64,000 nucleotides of DNA from the NCBI GenBank assembly GCA_900708905.1, contig CAADRB010000095.1, positions 84,966 through 148,965 on the forward strand, read 5' to 3'. A model generated the notes under the pieces. The model saw only the letters and a program-made list of their open reading frames with translations. It was not told the origin of the DNA and made no database searches. This document shows positions 60,466-64,000 of this stretch, piece by piece; the stretch's first letter is position 1; the number at the start of each line of letters is the position of its first letter. This stretch comes from Hymenolepis diminuta. Its lineage: Eukaryota; Platyhelminthes; Cestoda; Cyclophyllidea; Hymenolepididae. The position numbers were made by a program, and so were the translations under genes.

Positions 60466-63217
60466 AACACTAAGTTCGCAAACAAGCAAAATGCAAAAAT
60501 GTCATTTAAGCAATCTTTAAACTATTTAACTATGAATAATCGCTAGAGTGTTACAATTTAGAAAAAAAATGAATTAAAATAATAAAAATGGTAGACAAAT
60601 TAAATTTGAAGAAACAGCTGATATTCAGCATATGTATCTAAATTTGACAAAGTTTTTATCAGTCATTCTCTTTAAATGATATTCATTGACACTCACAATT
60701 TGGTTTGGAATAAAACGATAATCATTCGAAACATTTATATTGTTTCAAAACGATAATAATAACATTGATGCAATTTAGTTAATATTAAAGTTAGTATATA
60801 CTAATAACCTTCCATTTTCTAATATAAGTAGTCAGTACTTAAATTTCTCACGATTTAGGGCTTTTTGCAAAATAGTGAAGCAATAAACTTATACGGGTCT
60901 TTAAAGCTAAACTTGCTATCTTGCTCTAAACGAAGAGCTCGGTGGAGAACTAATTGTTTTTTTCTAAATGCGATTTATTACGTTTTCTGTGTTTCCAGTA
61001 AATATAAATATTAGATGATTAGGAGCCAAACTAAAATAGTATCGTGATTTTTAATAAATATATACAAATTTCTACAGGCTTATAAAGCGATATCTCTGTT
61101 GATATTTTTGCAAAAATAGGCTTGTTTAATGGTTCGGCACCTTGCTAACGTGTACTGATTCTCGATGATCAAAATATCTCTCAAAAAATATAGCGAAATA
61201 ATTAAATTTAGATCAAGTTTTTTCATATTATCTAAACGGATTTTAAATGACAGTGTCCATTCCAAATGTTAAACTTCCCTGAAATTTATAATAATAATAT
61301 GTACCATATAACTCTAACCTTCATCACTTAAGTTGCTATTTATCACCTCAATTAATAAGCAAGTGAAAACTTAATATCGGGCAAACAGTTTAGACTGAAA
61401 AAATATTTTAACCGCAGGAAGATTCGCTGTTACCGAGGGAATCATAACTGCTGACCCTCAAGGGGATTTAATGATGATTGCATTTGCTAACTAACATGGT
61501 CATAATCTCACCCTCTTTTCTTCTACTTTGCTTAGTTTTATGGCTCACAAATAAGAGGGATAAATATAGGAACATGGCCATTATATCTACTCTCAATTGT
61601 GGATTTATCAAAGAGAAAAAACTACAAAATTTTAGTTCCAGGCCATGCTAATAACAATGTTAAACTTTTACATATGTAAAATTATGTTCTTGCTAAATAT
61701 TTAAGAGGCATTTTCAGAAAGAGGATGATCATGTTAAAAATCTAAAAAATGTGTACACGGTCTTGTAAAATTTATCGCATTATTTCGATCATGGTGGCAA
61801 TAGAAATGTGGTCTGAATTTAAAAGAAGTCGAATCTTATGATAAAATACAACTTAATCGATTTCTAAAAAAACTGTCCAAGTCTTGTTTATTGGAGTAAA
61901 AATGATAAATAAAAGCATGTATGATAGACCACCTTGGCGTAAGTTTATGTGAAGGGGAAATAGATTATAATTAAGCTGAGTTTTTTTAAATGGAAAGTAC
62001 ACAAACCCATTGATTTTCAAAAATACTCTCTATCAATACACCGTTCCCATGATAGATAAGATGTAGCTTAAAAAATATCTAGCTCCTATTTAAATGTTTC
62101 GAAGTTCAAAAATAATCTGATCTGCAGTGTTTAAGACGTTTTATCCTTAAAAATATAAAACTCCCTTTTAACTTTGATGATTCAGACAGAGGACGCAAAT
62201 TTACTTTTAATGTCTTCTAGACTTTTCCAATAAATCCCACCCGATATTATGACGCCTTTAATAACCTTGATTTTAAATATATGATAAGCTGGAAAGACTA
62301 ATACTATGCAGTTTCTCAATGCTTGACTTTTAATGTGTTTCTCTCTTCTGCAAATCTCATTTGGATGCGATATCAGTAATGCTCGAATTCCTACATTTTA
62401 GCCTACCTGAATACTCTTGAGCTCTCACCTCTGACCTTCTCGATTTCATCAGAGTATAAGGTTTGCTACTTTAATAGACTAGTTATATATTATCTGGAAA
62501 TAACATCATTTATTTATATTTGATTTGATTTTTTATAGATATATTGTATTACAATGTAGGTGCTTGTTATGAGTGAACAAAATGTTTTCTGAGATCTGAG
62601 ATGTTTTTTAATTATCTACTAAAAACTACACTAAAAGTTAGCTACTGATTTTACAAATTACTATTTTTGACGGAAGATATGTCTTTATTTCCGCTTAAAA
62701 ATGCATTATCATTTCATTTCATTTAATATGAACGCACAGATCTGTTGTATCAATGGTATATTGTAAGGCGCACAAATATGTTCTGTTTTAATTTTCCACC
62801 TAAAATGTCTTAATTGGGCAAAATTTCCATATTTCGGCTTTTAGTGATGCATTAAAACGGTATTTACATTTGAAACTGCATCAAATTACTTACACTAACA
62901 CGTGATAAATATATGTGCTTTTGATGTCCATGTCGGTAGTTTATTATAAGACTCACAAAGCGGATTCATCTTATATTATATAAAATAGTATAAACAATTT
63001 TAAACGATGCCAGCACCTTGTATTTACAATATAAATTTTTAGAAGGCTGTTAAACAAGTTTAACAGAGACGTATTTTTAATTTGCTCATTTATTGATAGC
63101 AACCTTTCACTATTATCCTTCGTCTTTTACAGTTACATTCATGAAAAGCGATTACGTTAACCATTTTGTGCTTTTATCAAACCACTGCGTGATTAAATAT
63201 TTTTTTCTTCTCTTTAG
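60466..63217. other. Unassigned AT-rich stretch
   Basis: I see no gene, repeat or RNA that I can support. The minus-strand frame at 61080-61265 is within chance expectation. Confidence 0.5.
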
Positions 63218-63329
63218 GCTACAAATTAAGGGTCAGGACAGTAAATTTCTATCACCTTTAAATATTTTCACATTAGAGTTGCATACAGTTAGCAAATATG
63301 ACTACCTTTACTCACAATTTAAAGTCTAG
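63218..63329 (+). CDS. Possible terminal exon, unrecognised
   Basis: Begins after a strong polypyrimidine tract and AG (TTTTTTTCTTCTCTTTAG ending at 63217) and is open for 36 codons from CTA at 63219 to TAG at 63327-63329. The peptide starts LQIKGQDSKFLSPLNIFTLE. The frame also continues upstream through the pyrimidine tract, which would be intron. The acceptor is the best part of the evidence; the peptide matches nothing I know. Confidence 0.22.
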
Positions 63330-64000
63330 GATGGCTGGAAGATTGAATAGCGTTCTCAATACACCATAATTATGATGCAAGTGCGAGATTAAGTACACTT
63401 GAGAAGTCAGTTAAGTTAATGAACGTTTACTGGCGTTTGTTCGTCAAATGGCAGGACTGCTGATGCTCCAAGGGAAGAAAACTGGTCTCAAAATATAATT
63501 TGAACATTAAAACAAAAAACACCCCTACGACACCGTGTTTAATTATTACTCATAACGTAAATACACTTATATTTCATGTTACTGTACGCCTAAAATTTAT
63601 ATCTCACCAGCATGGTTTAGTTTAATTTGATGACCTTTAAGATTAACGGATTCTCATATAATACGGTGGTCTTTTTCTGCGTAAAGTTACTCTTTTAGTT
63701 GTTTATAAAATTGTGGAAAATATATTTTAGCTTGCCACAAATATGTATTCAAGGAATAAAGAATAACAAAATCAGTAATAATTTCGTTATAGATACGCAA
63801 CTGTCATTGATTTCCGCTTGATATAAGACGTGGGACCACAAACATTCTTTAACCAGTAATGAAGTAAATAAAACAAAATATACAATATTCACATGGATAT
63901 ATAAAAAGGATGTACTTTATGTGAACATCTTAAAGGCACTTTGAAATCACACACAAAAGTTCCACTAATCACGAATGCCGTCGGTGTATGCTTACATGTT
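63330..64000. other. Unassigned AT-rich stretch
   Basis: Nothing recognisable to the end of the window. Confidence 0.5.

Overview
The window is AT-rich eukaryotic DNA, by eye about one third G+C. It has no dense or operon-like gene layout. Its only recognisable protein families are animal-type transposable elements: three distinct mariner-like lineages (four copies) and one Ty3/gypsy-type LTR retrotransposon. All are inactive. This fits an intergenic or intronic stretch of an invertebrate genome. An arthropod is most likely, and a parasitic copepod or similar crustacean is a guess from how the first mariner family reads. I could not identify any host gene by homology.

Layout. 1-1990: unassigned. 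1993-3291: mariner copy 1, with both inverted ends and flanking TA. 4230-4700: a tentative two-exon gene end, unrecognised. 5755-9283: a decayed gypsy element on the minus strand, with gag, RT, RNase H and integrase remnants between two short related LTRs. 9284-23086: mostly unassigned AT-rich DNA with one LTR-like block near 13.6-14.0 kb. 23087-about 24335: mariner copy 2, same family as copy 1, with its 3' end lost. 24340-45350: unassigned, except two related LTR-like pyrimidine-rich blocks near 31.3-31.7 and 36.5-36.9 kb. 45351-46375: a second mariner lineage (cecropia/Hsmar1-like) with clear ends. 51158-52198: a third lineage (irritans/mellifera-like), interrupted by a 126-base run of N. 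52201-64000: unassigned, with a few possible exon-like islands.

The open frames of 60-110 codons scattered through the window are about as many and as long as chance predicts at this composition, so most are not annotated. A few short segments are listed at low confidence because they combine an open frame with splice-like borders or a locally higher G+C. The elements tell a story of insertion and decay. The three elements with readable third-Asp regions have lost that motif, and two copies of one family share the same lesions and an apparently identical central tract despite diverged ends. I found no convincing novel defence, secretion or biosynthetic system.
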